This document shows, piece by piece, positions 28,401 through 39,200 of a stretch of 51,830 nt of DNA. The position numbers were made by a program, and so were the translations under genes. How positions within the stretch are numbered: the stretch's first letter is position 1; every line of letters begins with the position of its first letter. The notes beneath the pieces are model-generated. The model was given only the letters and a program-made list of their open reading frames with translations. It made no database searches and was not told where the DNA came from. Source of the stretch: an uncultured Saprospiraceae bacterium (GTDB taxonomy: Bacteria; Bacteroidota; Bacteroidia; Chitinophagales; Saprospiraceae); the NCBI GenBank assembly GCA_937928405.1, contig CALFWZ010000118.1, positions 1-51,830 of the forward strand. The letters run 5' to 3'.

Positions 28401-31400
28401 CAAGTTAATGACAATATCATTTCTCCCTTATCAGGATTAGGAGCGCTTCCTACTACCTTTAGAAACCATATGGTCATTGAGATTGATGATGATATTGCTG
28501 ATAAAGAGATGTTTTTTGATGCCTACCTAGATGGAATTGAGTATCTCTACTTTAGAGCACTAGTTAAGCTAAAAGGGGATAGCTATGAATTCGTTCCTGG
28601 ATATTCAAAATTTGTTGATTATGGTCGTTTTGAGGATGGGGGTAAAACGTATGGCTGGATAGAATTAAAAGGAGTAGGTTTTGATAAAAATACGTCAAGT
28701 GGAATTGTCAATCCAATCGCAAAAGCTGGTTGGCAGTTTGCGCGTCTCTACCTTCCCGAAGTAGTATTCCCAGGTACCAATTTTGAAGACGATGGAGCCG
28801 CCGAAAGAATTATTCGTTCTTTGGCGGGAATCTTTACCACAGAAATACCAAGACTACTTAACGGATTTAATAAAAATCTTGCCAAGGAGGGATATGCTCA
28901 GTCGGTAGTAGCTAAGAAGTCGTGGATAAGATTGAATAATCCAAATTACTACAAAAAAGGTGGCGGTTGTAGAGTGAAAAAAGTCGCTATGCTGGATCAG
29001 TGGACTTCCCTGAAAACCGGGACCGACCAAGTAGACCCTCTGGTAGATGCTAAATATGGTCAACAATATTTTTACGAAAAAACAATTAAGGATAAAAATG
29101 GAGAACCTATAAAAATTAGCAGTGGAGTGGCTAGTTACGAACCCATGATGGGAAGTGATGAAAACTCCTTAAAAGAACCAGTCTTTACCAATGAAACACG
29201 CCTACTTGCTCCAGACAATCAGTACTATTTAGAAAAACCGATTGGGGAATCTTTTTTTCCCGCCGCATCGGTTGGTTATTCGAAAGTGGTCGTAGCAGAT
29301 ATTCGACCAGGAAATAATTCTGATAAAACAGCGACTGGTTTTACGGTCAGCGAGTTTTATACGGCGCAAGATTTTCCGTATGAAACCAGAAAGACCCGTC
29401 CTGATACAAATAAAGATGAGCCAAGTGTGCTTTCAAAAATATTTAAATTCAGAGTACAGGACTTCTTGACTACTTCTATGGGGTACTCTGTCATTATTAA
29501 TGATATGCATGGTAAACCCAAAGCTTCTTGGGTATACGGAGGTGCGGTACCTCATGCGGATAATGGCGATGACCTTGTCTTAGATTTGGCAACCCTTGAA
29601 AGTCAAAATAAAATTTCTGGTCAAGAGTATTTTTACCAATTTAGAGATCGGGATAAACAATTAGATAATAGTGCGCAGGTTATAAAACCGGATGGAACAC
29701 TCGGATTAAATGAAACCATCGGAGTAGAAACGGATATAGCAATTGATTTCCGTGAGAATATTTCGGAAACTACTTCCGTAGAGATTCAGGCAAACGTAGA
29801 TACTTGGATTATTCCATTGCCGTTTCTTCCACCTTTGATCTTTCCTAATTTTCCAGCAAAATTAACCACCGAATCTACGCGATTCCGATCAGCAGTAGTT
29901 ACCAAAGTAGTGAACCATCATGGTCTTTTAGATAAGGTGAGAGTTTACGATCAAGGGGCTTCCCTACAAACTCAAAATATGGTATATGATGCACAAACTG
30001 GGGAAGTCTTAGTGACAAGTGTCAACAATGAATTTAGAGATAAGGTAGAAGATGTAGATCCGATAGTAAGTGAGGATGATCTAATTTATAATATGAAATA
30101 TCCAGCTCACTGGGGATATAAAGGAATGAGACAAGCTTACCAAAATATCGGAGTAGAGGCTGATATTTTAACTACGGCAAGTGGAAATTCAGGAGTGACT
30201 TATGCAGCAAGTCTTTTTTTTCCTGGAGATGAAGTATTAGCTAGAGGAATTGCCGACTTGATTCTAGAATGGGAGATCATTCCAGGGGTTACAATTACAG
30301 CCACCGGAACTTATGAGGTATCTGAGAAATTTTGGGTAGCGGAGGTCACTAATAGTGGAATAAAGCTTATTGATAGAACAGGAGCATTACTTACAAGTAG
30401 TTATCAGGATTTAGAGCTAGATATAAATGTGGATGGTTTTTCTCTTCAAAGTTATCAACTTAGGCCAGAATGGCAGGTGAAGGTAACCCGCTCTGGTTAC
30501 CGAAATCAGCAAACCAACTCGATTGCCAACCTAACCACCCTTAAGAATCCAGTTGACGAAATTATTGAGAAGAACTTAACTCGAGGAAACAGACGAACCC
30601 AGGCCCTCGCCTTGAAAGTACTTAACGCAAATGCTCAGACCTTTAAAGAAGAATGGCAGGGCTACTGTGGTACAGAAACACCAACGGTAAGAGTTGATAC
30701 CATCTATAGAGAAATTTGTTTTGATAAAGCAGATGTGGTCTTTATTTTAGGAACTAGAGTTACGGGTGAAAATCCTTTAGATATTGCACTGAATCAAGTT
30801 GACTTTACTGCCATGAGAAGTCAAATAATTAATACGGTACAGGAGATGCATGAGAACCTCGGAGATGAATTTCGCTATGCTGTCATGTATGGTAGTGGTA
30901 ATAGCCCCAATATTCTTATACCGTTTACTAATGATGAGAATGAAGTTTACGATATTCCACCTGAACCAGCTTTTTTATATGGTATTCAGTCCAGATTCCT
31001 TGAATTAGGAGGATTGATAGATAACAATATCTTGGATCCTAGACCTGATATTCCACTAAATGTAATGGTGTACACGAATTCTGGGAGAAAGGATATTGGA
31101 TATGACAACGATAATAATCCGTTAGATCCTTGTAGTGGTGTCAATATGCTGAAAAATGACCATAAAGCAATAGTTGGGATGGTTGATTATCACAGCTATA
31201 CAGGTAATTATATTGGAACGCTTAGTTTATTATGGGCGACTAATGCTTCACATGGTTGGTCATATAACGGCCCAATAGGTACTGCCGATTGTGTACCTGA
31301 GCCTGTATACCCACTAAGGTATTTTTTAGTCACACAAGGAGTCTCAGTTCCTGATTTTGTAATCAATTCCCACTGCTACCAAGTGCCATTTACTGAGACC

Positions 31401-32513
31401 ACCACTCCTCCTATTTTATGTGGAGTAGAAGAAGCTGACATTATTAATCCTTATGTAAATGGAATGTTAGGAAATTGGCGGCCACACCAAAGTTGGGTGC
31501 CGGATCATACGACCAGAAGTCAAGTAAACATAAGTCAACTTCATCAGGATATAGCTAGCCGAGGCTTTTACAATTACTTTGATCAATTCTGGGCAACACC
31601 AACAGCTAGCTCGCTTGGATTGTGGGTCAAGGATGATAGATATTACACTAAAACCAACGAAACGACCAAATATACCCCTTATGGAGAAGCGGTAGAAAGT
31701 ATTGATGCTCTTAACAACGCTTCTGCCGTTTTAATGGGATATGATAAAAAACTTCCAATTGCCGTTGGTTCGAATACAAAATATCAAGAGATCGCTTTTG
31801 ATGGATTTGAAGAATATGATTTCTTTATGGACGAAGATGTATGTCATGCGCCTACTCACCTCGATTTAGAAGTGAACGATTTAGTTACCCAAAACGAATC
31901 CCACACTGGATTTTATAGTTTAGAGTTACCACCCCAAGAAGTAGTTATTGCTGGGGTAGATATTGATTGTGCAAATGCTACACTAACAGCAACCACCGTA
32001 CCATATCAACTCCAAAAGTGCCGAGATTGTCTCACCGCATTTTCACCTAATTTTAATTCAGAACCGGATGCTGAAAATCGGTATGTACTGGACCTTTGGG
32101 TAAAAGATTATGACCCCGCTAGTGGTAGTATCATCAGGGTAGGAACCACAACTCCTACTGGAACAACTAACCATGATTTTCAACCAGATGGCCCCGTCAT
32201 TGAAGGCTGGCAACGAGTCTATGCTTTCTTTAATTTGGAGGACAACATGGAAAGCCTGAATATCCATCTAGAAAATTTAGGAGCGGAGAATATGTTCGTG
32301 GATGATCTCAGAATTTATCCCTACGATGCTAACATGAAATCGTTTGTTTACCATCCTTCTTCGTTGAAATTAATGGCTGAACTAGATGAAAACAATCACG
32401 CTACTTTTTATGAGTACGACGAACAGTGGAACTTAGTACGGGTGAAAAAAGAAACGGAACGCGGAATTTTAACGATTCAAGAGAGTCGTAATAACACTAG
32501 ATTAGTTAGATAA
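25491..32513 (+). CDS. Giant SpvB/TcB-like partner protein of the RHS toxin
   Basis: 2340 residues with an N-terminal signal or anchor (~1-31; VSIALIWIMVFQIVSPSIGYA). Residues ~33-125 contain VDLFSGDFNYNIPL, INVAYHAGIGMEQEASWVGLGW and LNPGALNRNMRG, the same order of motifs as SpvB/TcB N-termini (G-F-Y-IP, then LSYSSGSG..GLGW.L). A long beta-rich body follows. Residues ~1744-1900 look like a von Willebrand A domain with lost metal site (KADVVFILGTRVTGENPLD, MVYTNSGRKD). Residues ~2180-2280 are a carbohydrate-binding-like fold, and the end is YD-repeat-like (FYEYDEQWNLVRVKKETERG). Proteins with this start are common beside RHS genes in Bacteroidota. No T9SS domain is present. The TcB-like role is inference. 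Confidence 0.75.
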   Translation: MIRQKHYRKVSIALIWIMVFQIVSPSIGYALTSGPSQPEVQSFEPVGTSQMVDLFSGDFNYNIPLLEVGGYPINVAYHAGIGMEQEASWVGLGWNLNPGALNRNMRGIPDDFSGEEIFKEVFQKKNISTSFMLKPKAELLGIPALKGSLGIKTNNYKGMSIVLGANLAVDDIQSMGSFKLGANLGLNTESGVTLEPTLSTSLALDTKEYLFFGDMKIGAPVNSRQGLTQLNYGLEQGMTVRKHETFSEVMSFGGTSTNGSFTTFNTPTYTTRTEFDATSFSFSATLGLGPEFPVTLLQGEVTGSFSTHKIDGRKVLKSYGYLNHHLADPRKHVTDFNREKDGPFFDGTNILPLTNLTNDVFSVTGQGMAGAFRSYRNQISYVTDPSTFTTSTSGSVSAEVGVPGSPITFKGGGGGTAHFQNSRSGIWSNGNAALGTFNNQALPANDIDKNLFEHSYIKQLGELTSDQGRFANLGGDDAIAFNRTGHSLAGTLSHANGDVAPVEDKRAIRNQLTNYKTFSDVMTENQDRVINVYQGGLDANGRPLKTATKVTDYFNYLDEYGIEPTQIFEYDVLRTDGMRYKYGQPAYNLIKEDLNFSKEPNYDQLTNNETGIVKYNRGTDDTPGENPNGIDGYVSKEKIPAYTYSHLLTEVLSPDYSDLTGDGPTDDDYGNWVKFNYKCVAGPLANNENYKWRFPYAKNTSFNEGIANYNEGLKSVKRDDKANFSYGEKELWYVQSIESRSHIAIFHTSDRKDAAGVDNRNGRTQGVLFGPKSQKLDKIEYFAKNDLYREQGNAIPLKTVHFVYESGSEYELCKKVPNHTDFLNDNEPYDANNSGKLTLSGLYFTYGNSTKGQYSKYDFGYDAAANYDYHPKSQDRWGNYKAEPAITSYRPDEINDSNPLSNRDFPYAEQDPILADEYAGAWNLSTIHLPSGGKIEIEYESDDYAYVQDKRAGQMFKLEGFSQGVPTSLNQVNDNIISPLSGLGALPTTFRNHMVIEIDDDIADKEMFFDAYLDGIEYLYFRALVKLKGDSYEFVPGYSKFVDYGRFEDGGKTYGWIELKGVGFDKNTSSGIVNPIAKAGWQFARLYLPEVVFPGTNFEDDGAAERIIRSLAGIFTTEIPRLLNGFNKNLAKEGYAQSVVAKKSWIRLNNPNYYKKGGGCRVKKVAMLDQWTSLKTGTDQVDPLVDAKYGQQYFYEKTIKDKNGEPIKISSGVASYEPMMGSDENSLKEPVFTNETRLLAPDNQYYLEKPIGESFFPAASVGYSKVVVADIRPGNNSDKTATGFTVSEFYTAQDFPYETRKTRPDTNKDEPSVLSKIFKFRVQDFLTTSMGYSVIINDMHGKPKASWVYGGAVPHADNGDDLVLDLATLESQNKISGQEYFYQFRDRDKQLDNSAQVIKPDGTLGLNETIGVETDIAIDFRENISETTSVEIQANVDTWIIPLPFLPPLIFPNFPAKLTTESTRFRSAVVTKVVNHHGLLDKVRVYDQGASLQTQNMVYDAQTGEVLVTSVNNEFRDKVEDVDPIVSEDDLIYNMKYPAHWGYKGMRQAYQNIGVEADILTTASGNSGVTYAASLFFPGDEVLARGIADLILEWEIIPGVTITATGTYEVSEKFWVAEVTNSGIKLIDRTGALLTSSYQDLELDINVDGFSLQSYQLRPEWQVKVTRSGYRNQQTNSIANLTTLKNPVDEIIEKNLTRGNRRTQALALKVLNANAQTFKEEWQGYCGTETPTVRVDTIYREICFDKADVVFILGTRVTGENPLDIALNQVDFTAMRSQIINTVQEMHENLGDEFRYAVMYGSGNSPNILIPFTNDENEVYDIPPEPAFLYGIQSRFLELGGLIDNNILDPRPDIPLNVMVYTNSGRKDIGYDNDNNPLDPCSGVNMLKNDHKAIVGMVDYHSYTGNYIGTLSLLWATNASHGWSYNGPIGTADCVPEPVYPLRYFLVTQGVSVPDFVINSHCYQVPFTETTTPPILCGVEEADIINPYVNGMLGNWRPHQSWVPDHTTRSQVNISQLHQDIASRGFYNYFDQFWATPTASSLGLWVKDDRYYTKTNETTKYTPYGEAVESIDALNNASAVLMGYDKKLPIAVGSNTKYQEIAFDGFEEYDFFMDEDVCHAPTHLDLEVNDLVTQNESHTGFYSLELPPQEVVIAGVDIDCANATLTATTVPYQLQKCRDCLTAFSPNFNSEPDAENRYVLDLWVKDYDPASGSIIRVGTTTPTGTTNHDFQPDGPVIEGWQRVYAFFNLEDNMESLNIHLENLGAENMFVDDLRIYPYDANMKSFVYHPSSLKLMAELDENNHATFYEYDEQWNLVRVKKETERGILTIQESRNNTRLVR

Positions 32514-32517
32514 TAAT

Positions 32518-33225
32518 ATGATGAATTACATGAAATATTTTTTTGTGATAATCTGCTGTTTGGTATTCAGTGGATCAGTTGGAAATCTTTCTGCGCAATC
32601 ATTGACGGATAAGATGACGGATTTTTATGCTCAATTAAATGAGAATGATAATCAGCAAGTCATTATTGATGTTGAGGTTTGGGAAAAAGGAAAACCTGAT
32701 AAAATTATTGAGCGGGATCAGTTTACGTTTATTCATGATCCCGAAGGGATTTACTCAAAGATGGAGAAATTAGAAGCTGTTCAAGCAGTTGAATTCACGA
32801 TCCGTATTGATCATCAACTGAAAGAAATAGTTTTGACTGATTCTCCTAAGTCGGACAAATCCTCTGGCAATGATTTTAAAATTCCTGGAAGCGCTATGCA
32901 GTTTGATCAACTGGATGCATCTTTTAAAATTAAAGACAGCACAGAGGACAACCAACAGGTTTTTCAGATTTACAAAGAAGAAGAACCAATGCTAGTGATG
33001 ACATTTAACGCTGATAAATTAGTTGAATTAATCCAGTATCCTGCTGAGGAAATTGATTGCCAAGGCGAACAAATCAAAACTGCGCTGAAGATGACCTATC
33101 ATTATCAGACTGCCATACCAAGACTGAAAATCCGCGATGTAATAACCACGAATGCTGGGCAAATTAAGCTTACCGCTAAGTTTGCTAATTATAACCTTAA
33201 AGACTATCGATTTAAAGGGGAATAA
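32518..33225 (+). CDS. Small periplasmic protein between the two giant genes
   Basis: 235 residues (234 if ATG 32521 is used) with a signal peptide (MKYFFVIICCLVFSGSVGNLSAQ). The mature part is beta-rich with little aromatic content (QQVIIDVEVWEKGKPDKIIE, VEFTIRIDHQLKEIVLTD, LVMTFNADKLVELIQYPAE) and ends in LTAKFANYNLKDYRF, which loosely recalls LolA/LolB-type or similar half-barrel folds, but I cannot assign a family. It starts 4 bp after the 2340-residue gene and lies 40 bp before the RHS gene, so it is co-expressed with both giants. A chaperone or lipid/protein carrier role is only a guess. Confidence 0.68.
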   Translation: MMNYMKYFFVIICCLVFSGSVGNLSAQSLTDKMTDFYAQLNENDNQQVIIDVEVWEKGKPDKIIERDQFTFIHDPEGIYSKMEKLEAVQAVEFTIRIDHQLKEIVLTDSPKSDKSSGNDFKIPGSAMQFDQLDASFKIKDSTEDNQQVFQIYKEEEPMLVMTFNADKLVELIQYPAEEIDCQGEQIKTALKMTYHYQTAIPRLKIRDVITTNAGQIKLTAKFANYNLKDYRFKGE

Positions 33226-33265
33226 TTTTTTATCCCCAATAATATTGTTATTAAACCAAGTAACT

Positions 33266-36200
33266 ATGCAAACTCAAAACACTTTTGGAAATTATGCTTA
33301 CTTATTGTTGATCATTGGGTTTCTTTGTTTGAATACTACGTTGCAAGCACAAGTACAAGACCTATTTTCTGACCCTATCTTAGGACCTCAGTTAGCAATT
33401 GGCGCTCAAACAGAATTGATCGACCCAATGTGTAGTGACCCAGCAGCTTGTGGAAATTTCGTTAATTGTGAAACCAGATCTTACGTAGAACTGAGGATGG
33501 ATCCTTTGACAGATCCTTCTATCAATTATGATGCAGGGGTATACCAAATAACGGTAGGTTTTTCAGTTGAATATATTCCAAATGATAACAGTGGTAATCC
33601 AAGTGTTACAGAACCTCATACGCTAACGGTTGAGTTTAATAAAGATGGAGGTACCTTCGTCAATAAGGACTGGGTACTTTTAGATGGTGGATATGATATA
33701 GAAGTAATTATAACCTCTGTAACCCTAAATCCTCCCAATGATCCAATTATTACAAATCCTACGCCTGCTCAATTACCGGTAGAGGCTTTTCTTAGAATTG
33801 GTTCAAAAAGAAATCGTTTCTTACCTTTAGCTCAAACGACTACGGTTAATGTTGACGTAGATTATGCTCAAGGTTCTAGTACGGCATCCCCTTTCTTTAT
33901 TGAATTTGACTGGAATGAAATTCCAGGTGCAGAATCCTATGACCTAGAATGGACTTGGTTGGATAGTGAAACCACCTTACCTAATGGGAATCCATCTACC
34001 GAACTAGATTTTAATTTTAAATTTAATTCTACTCGAATTAATACAACTATGAGTGATTATGAGATACCCAACGCATATCGCAAAGGCGTTTTAATCGCTA
34101 GAGTAAGAGGTGTAGGTAAAATCGACGACTGCGATCTTTATGTCCAGAGTGATTGGTCGGTTGCTGAGGAGGGAACCGTCATGCTCGATGCTGCAGGATT
34201 ACCCACTTGTAGTTTTTGTTTTGCTGTAGAACCACACCGAGAAAAAATAAACTGGCAACATACTCGTACCTATGCAGAAGAGGGTAAGCACAAAGATGTT
34301 ATCTCATATTTTGATGGCAGTCTTCGTTCTCGGCAAACAGTCACCAGAATAGAATCAGATGATCACGCCATTGTAGCCGAAAGTTATTATGACCACGTAG
34401 GTCGAACCGTTGCTAGTGCTTTACCTGTTCCAGCCATCAATGGCAATGGCTATGATCGACGGATCGACTTCTATGATAATTTCAACCAAACAGATGATGG
34501 AGCTAATGGACTGCAACCCTTCAATCGTCAGGCCTTTGAAACTACCGTTGATGGGGAAGATTGTAATGTATCCACTCCAGAAATGTCTTCTACAAGCGGA
34601 TCTAGTCAATATTTTAGTCCCCAAAATCCTATCCAAGATGATCATCAAGCCTATGTACCAAATGCGGATGGTTTTCCATACACGCAAACCATCTACACTC
34701 AGGATAACACAGGCCGAATAAGAGTACAGGGTGGAGTAGGACCAGATCATAAATTAGGAGAGCATGATACCAAATTCTTTTATGGTATTCCGGAACAACA
34801 GGAATTGGATCGACTCTTTGGTAATAATGTAGGGTACCATCAATATTATAAAAAGAATATGGTGGTCGATGCTAATAATCAGGTTTCTATCAGTTATCTC
34901 GATAACAAACAAAGGGTAATTGCTACTGCCTTGGCCGGAGATTCTGTCGCGGCCCTACTTGCGTTGCCTTCTTTTCACGATGTGGAAAACCAAAACCAGA
35001 TAATCAGTTATTTACACGAACTGAATGAACCTAGTGATCAGGTTGATAGGAATAGCCAGTTAACCATTAATAAATCACTGCTTGTTAGTGAAGAAGGTAG
35101 TTACATGTATGATTATGAACTGGTACCACAAGATTTTATGGATGCTTGTGCCCCTGATATTTGTTTTGATTGTGCCTATGAAGTCAAGATGATGATCTAT
35201 GATGATTGTAATCAACTGGTAGATACAAGAGAGGTGAAGTCTATTGTTGACCTTAACAATAATCCGGTAGATGGAGCTTGTGATGAAACAACAACCCCTC
35301 TTACTTTTAATATGAACGTTACCCTCGATGTGGGTAATTATAATATCACTAAAGTATTAGGATTAGATGGCAATGCGATGGATGCATATGAGCAATTATA
35401 TGTAGATGCTTACACTTGTGCCGAAACTAAGGTGGACCTTTTTACAGAAATTCTGAATGACATAGAATTTTCTGGATGTGTCAATCCGGCTTGTGTAGTC
35501 ATGTGTCAATCTGAAATTCCAGCAGCTGATTTTGGCAACGATCTGGAAGGCTATATCGAAGCCTTAAAGGCTTGTCTAGACGACAAGATTACCAATAATC
35601 CTGAGGTCTGTGCCCTGCCTCAGGTGGCCGATGTCAACCTTTGCGAGAACCTTAGGATGATGATGATAAACGATATGCGTCCCAATGGTCAGTATGGTAC
35701 GGTACGGGATGAGCAAGGAAATTTAGAGATAGCTAATTTGCCTTGTACGTCTATTTATGCGGAGGATAATATATTTGGGATTAACTATCAAAACATTGAT
35801 TATGGTGGATTAGAAGTCAATATTAGTGGGGATCTTACTCCTGTGGGGCAGTTAAGTTTGGAAGATTTTATGATTTATGAGGAAGATGCTTGGATAGAAT
35901 TTATGTTACCCTATCATCCAGAATATGGACACTTGGAATGGTGTGAAGAGGGTGATCCAGAAGGGAGTAATTTTGATAATGTTTTTCTCAATGCTGATCG
36001 AGAGGAAGCGATCTTGCAAGGATATTTCAATCCTTTAGGAATGGATGTTAGTGATGTCGGATACGATGTTGTTCCCGCTAGCAGTGTGGTTATTCCTGGA
36101 GCATTTCCTGCCATTGCCATCGGTTCACCTGAATATAACGACCTTGTCGCAGCCATGAATGTTAGGTTTACTTTTCCCGGCAATGCAAGCAATAATTTTC

Positions 36201-39200
36201 AAGACATTGAATATAGTATTTGGGATATCTCTTACTTAATAGCCTTATCAAATGTGTTGGACATAAGAGCCATTTTAATCCATTTAGTTACAGAGGGTTT
36301 TCCACCTCGGGGAGGATGGGATGAAGCATTTGGAGAACATTTATGTAATTCAGAAAGATTTTGGGAAATATTTAAAGGAATATATATAGGACTAAAAAAA
36401 GATAAGGTTAACATCCTTAAGAATGATTACATTCAAAACTTTTACACTAACCCTCCTAGTAACATTCCGACTTTACCTGCCTGTTATCCGTTGGGTAGTG
36501 AGGTATTTGGATCTGCCGATACGCATTGTGGTTGTGATAATTGGGAAATAATCATGCAAAGAGTTTTTGATGAGAATAATTCAAATGAATTTACGAATAC
36601 GGTACAAGAGTTGGAGGACGCACAAGCAGCCTATGATTTGGCCTATGATAATGTATTAGCGAACTATACGCAACCTTACACAGCCGAACAACTTGCCGAG
36701 GCTGAAGCAGCAGGATTGGCAGCAGTATCAGATTTAGAAGGTATTGGAACCACCGACTCTATAGAAGAGCAATGTGACAGTATCTGCAATTCTTATCGAG
36801 ACCAGTGGCGAGCAGAACTAGCAGGATGCGAGTTGAGCGAACCAGAAATGGAATTGCTCTTGGCTGAATTGGTGGCGGTTTGTAAGGAGGGATGCGATGT
36901 AAATCATCCCTTAGGAGCAAGAGACACCGAATCTGGAGATAGTTTTGAACAGGTCATTAGCACTCATGTAAGTTCAATTGACGATACCTGTAACGACCTA
37001 TTACTGACCGTTCCGCCAAGTTACAATACCGATGTTTTTGCGGGGAGCCAACCAATCTTTGACGACTGTGTTTGTGATCGGTATACCCAGATTTATTCGG
37101 AGTACGAAAATAGCACTTCGGGTCCTACTGATTTTGACGGTTTTTACGATTATTTAGAATTAGAATACGAGGTAAATTTTTCAAGCGATGAAATAATTGA
37201 TCTAGATTGTGCCTGTCGAAATCAGGGAATGATTGATCCAGACTTTTTATTAGCCACTCCGTTTGGAACCAATCAAATTCCTGCTCCTTTTTCTTGTATT
37301 GCTTGTCTTGATTGCGATCAAATGAATGCGTTAGTAGATCGCTTTTTTGTGGAGATCGATGATAATATTATTCCAGAAAACGCCCTTACCCAAGATCTAA
37401 TTCTAAGCTCCACCTTTCGACCTATTTTTAGAAACTGGTTAAATCAAGAACTAGGTTTTAATCTTTCTTTTGAGGAATATATCGACTTTATTAACTATTG
37501 CCAAAATGGCGTAGGAGGTGCGATGGGTATGATGGGAAGTAATCAAGTTGTTCCATCCATTCCTCAACAATTCAACCGTGCTTTTGTACAAAGATCTGTT
37601 ATTGCTGGAAAAACTAAGGGCATTAATACGCTTACAAGTACGAATGCAAATTTAGACTTTACCATCAGTACCATTCAACCAACGACTACTGCCGGTGATC
37701 AAGTCGAGTATAATATAATAATTACGAATACAGGTAATCAAGCGATTGTTTTTGACTATCTGGGAGTATTACCGGGTGGGTGGTCTTTCACGAATGCTCC
37801 AACGGAATTATTTGGCGGGAACATTATTATCCAGAGTCCGATAAACCCCAGTCAATTGAAAATTTCGGGAATGACCCTTCCCGCAGGAGAGGAAGTTGAC
37901 TGGTCTTTGACGGTGCAAGTTCCATCTGATATATATTTAGCTAAAAAATATTACCATCAGGGCAGTTTATCCGAAGAGAGTGGTGACGTTACTTATTCTG
38001 ATGATCCAGCCACCACAGAAGCAGCGGACCCCACTGGCATCTTTTTAGAAGTACCTGATCCATGTCAAGGCAATGTGGAGACAGAAGAAGATATGGTATT
38101 ATTTTTAAACGAATTGATTACTGCTGTTGGAAATAATCCCAGCTATCCAGTAATTATTCCATTTAATAATCTGACCAGTCTTTCTAATAATTCCTCGCTC
38201 AACCTTTGGACAGATCGGGCGATTGAAAACCTCAGTGTGCAAATCCCAGATCCAGCGCTAACAGGAAATGAGTTAACCATATTATTTACCAACGATTGTT
38301 TTGGAGTGGAAATACTATGTGCGGTAACCCTCGATGGGATCACCAGCCTCAGCGAAATCAATGAGGTCACTGGAGCCATGGCCTTGACCACAAGTGCGGC
38401 CGGAGAATATATCCTTCAAATTGATATTATTGATGATCAAAATATAGCTCGATCTATCCTAGCGGCCAGTGGATGTTTTGACCTCACCCCATGCGAAAAA
38501 CGGCAACTCTGTAATCGCTCCGTTACCTTTCCGGGAGAGCCCGTTGACGATTGCCTAGACTACGTACTAGATTTAGCAGCATTACAAGCCAATACCGAAT
38601 ACGAAGACTTAATTGATGATTCTCGGGAAAGATTCCGCTATGAATATGCCCTTCAGTGTATGTCTACTGGAGACATACTTACCCAAGAGTTTACCACTAG
38701 AGAATACCACCATACCTTATATTATTATGATCAATCAGGCAACCTAATTCGAACCATTCCACCTAAAGGAGTAGCTTATCTATCAACTAGCAACATTAGC
38801 GCCAATGGCATCAATGAACTACAAAATGTGAAAGACTTCCGAGACGATGTACCCGATGCAATGGCTGTTTACCCAGCCCATGGTATGCGTACTACTTATG
38901 AGTATAATACTTTCAATCAAGTATGGCGGCAGAATTCGATAGATGCACCCACTAGGACAATATTTTTCTACGATAATTTAGGACGAATAGTCGTTTCTCA
39001 GGATGGCAGACAATTTGGGTACGGAGCAAATGGACGTAGGTATAGTTACTCGCTTTATGATGAATTGGGTAGAATAACAGAGACAGGAGAAATTATTCGG
39101 AATCAGGTGGATGGACAAAATGCTCCCAATATGACTTATGGTATCGCGAGAGATCCAGATCTATTACAAAACTGGTTGAACTGGGCAGGTAATACTAGAG

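Noticed and set aside
33152..33265. Earlier start of the RHS gene
   Set aside because: It would overlap the previous gene and place ~38 residues before a good signal peptide that begins at ATG 33266.
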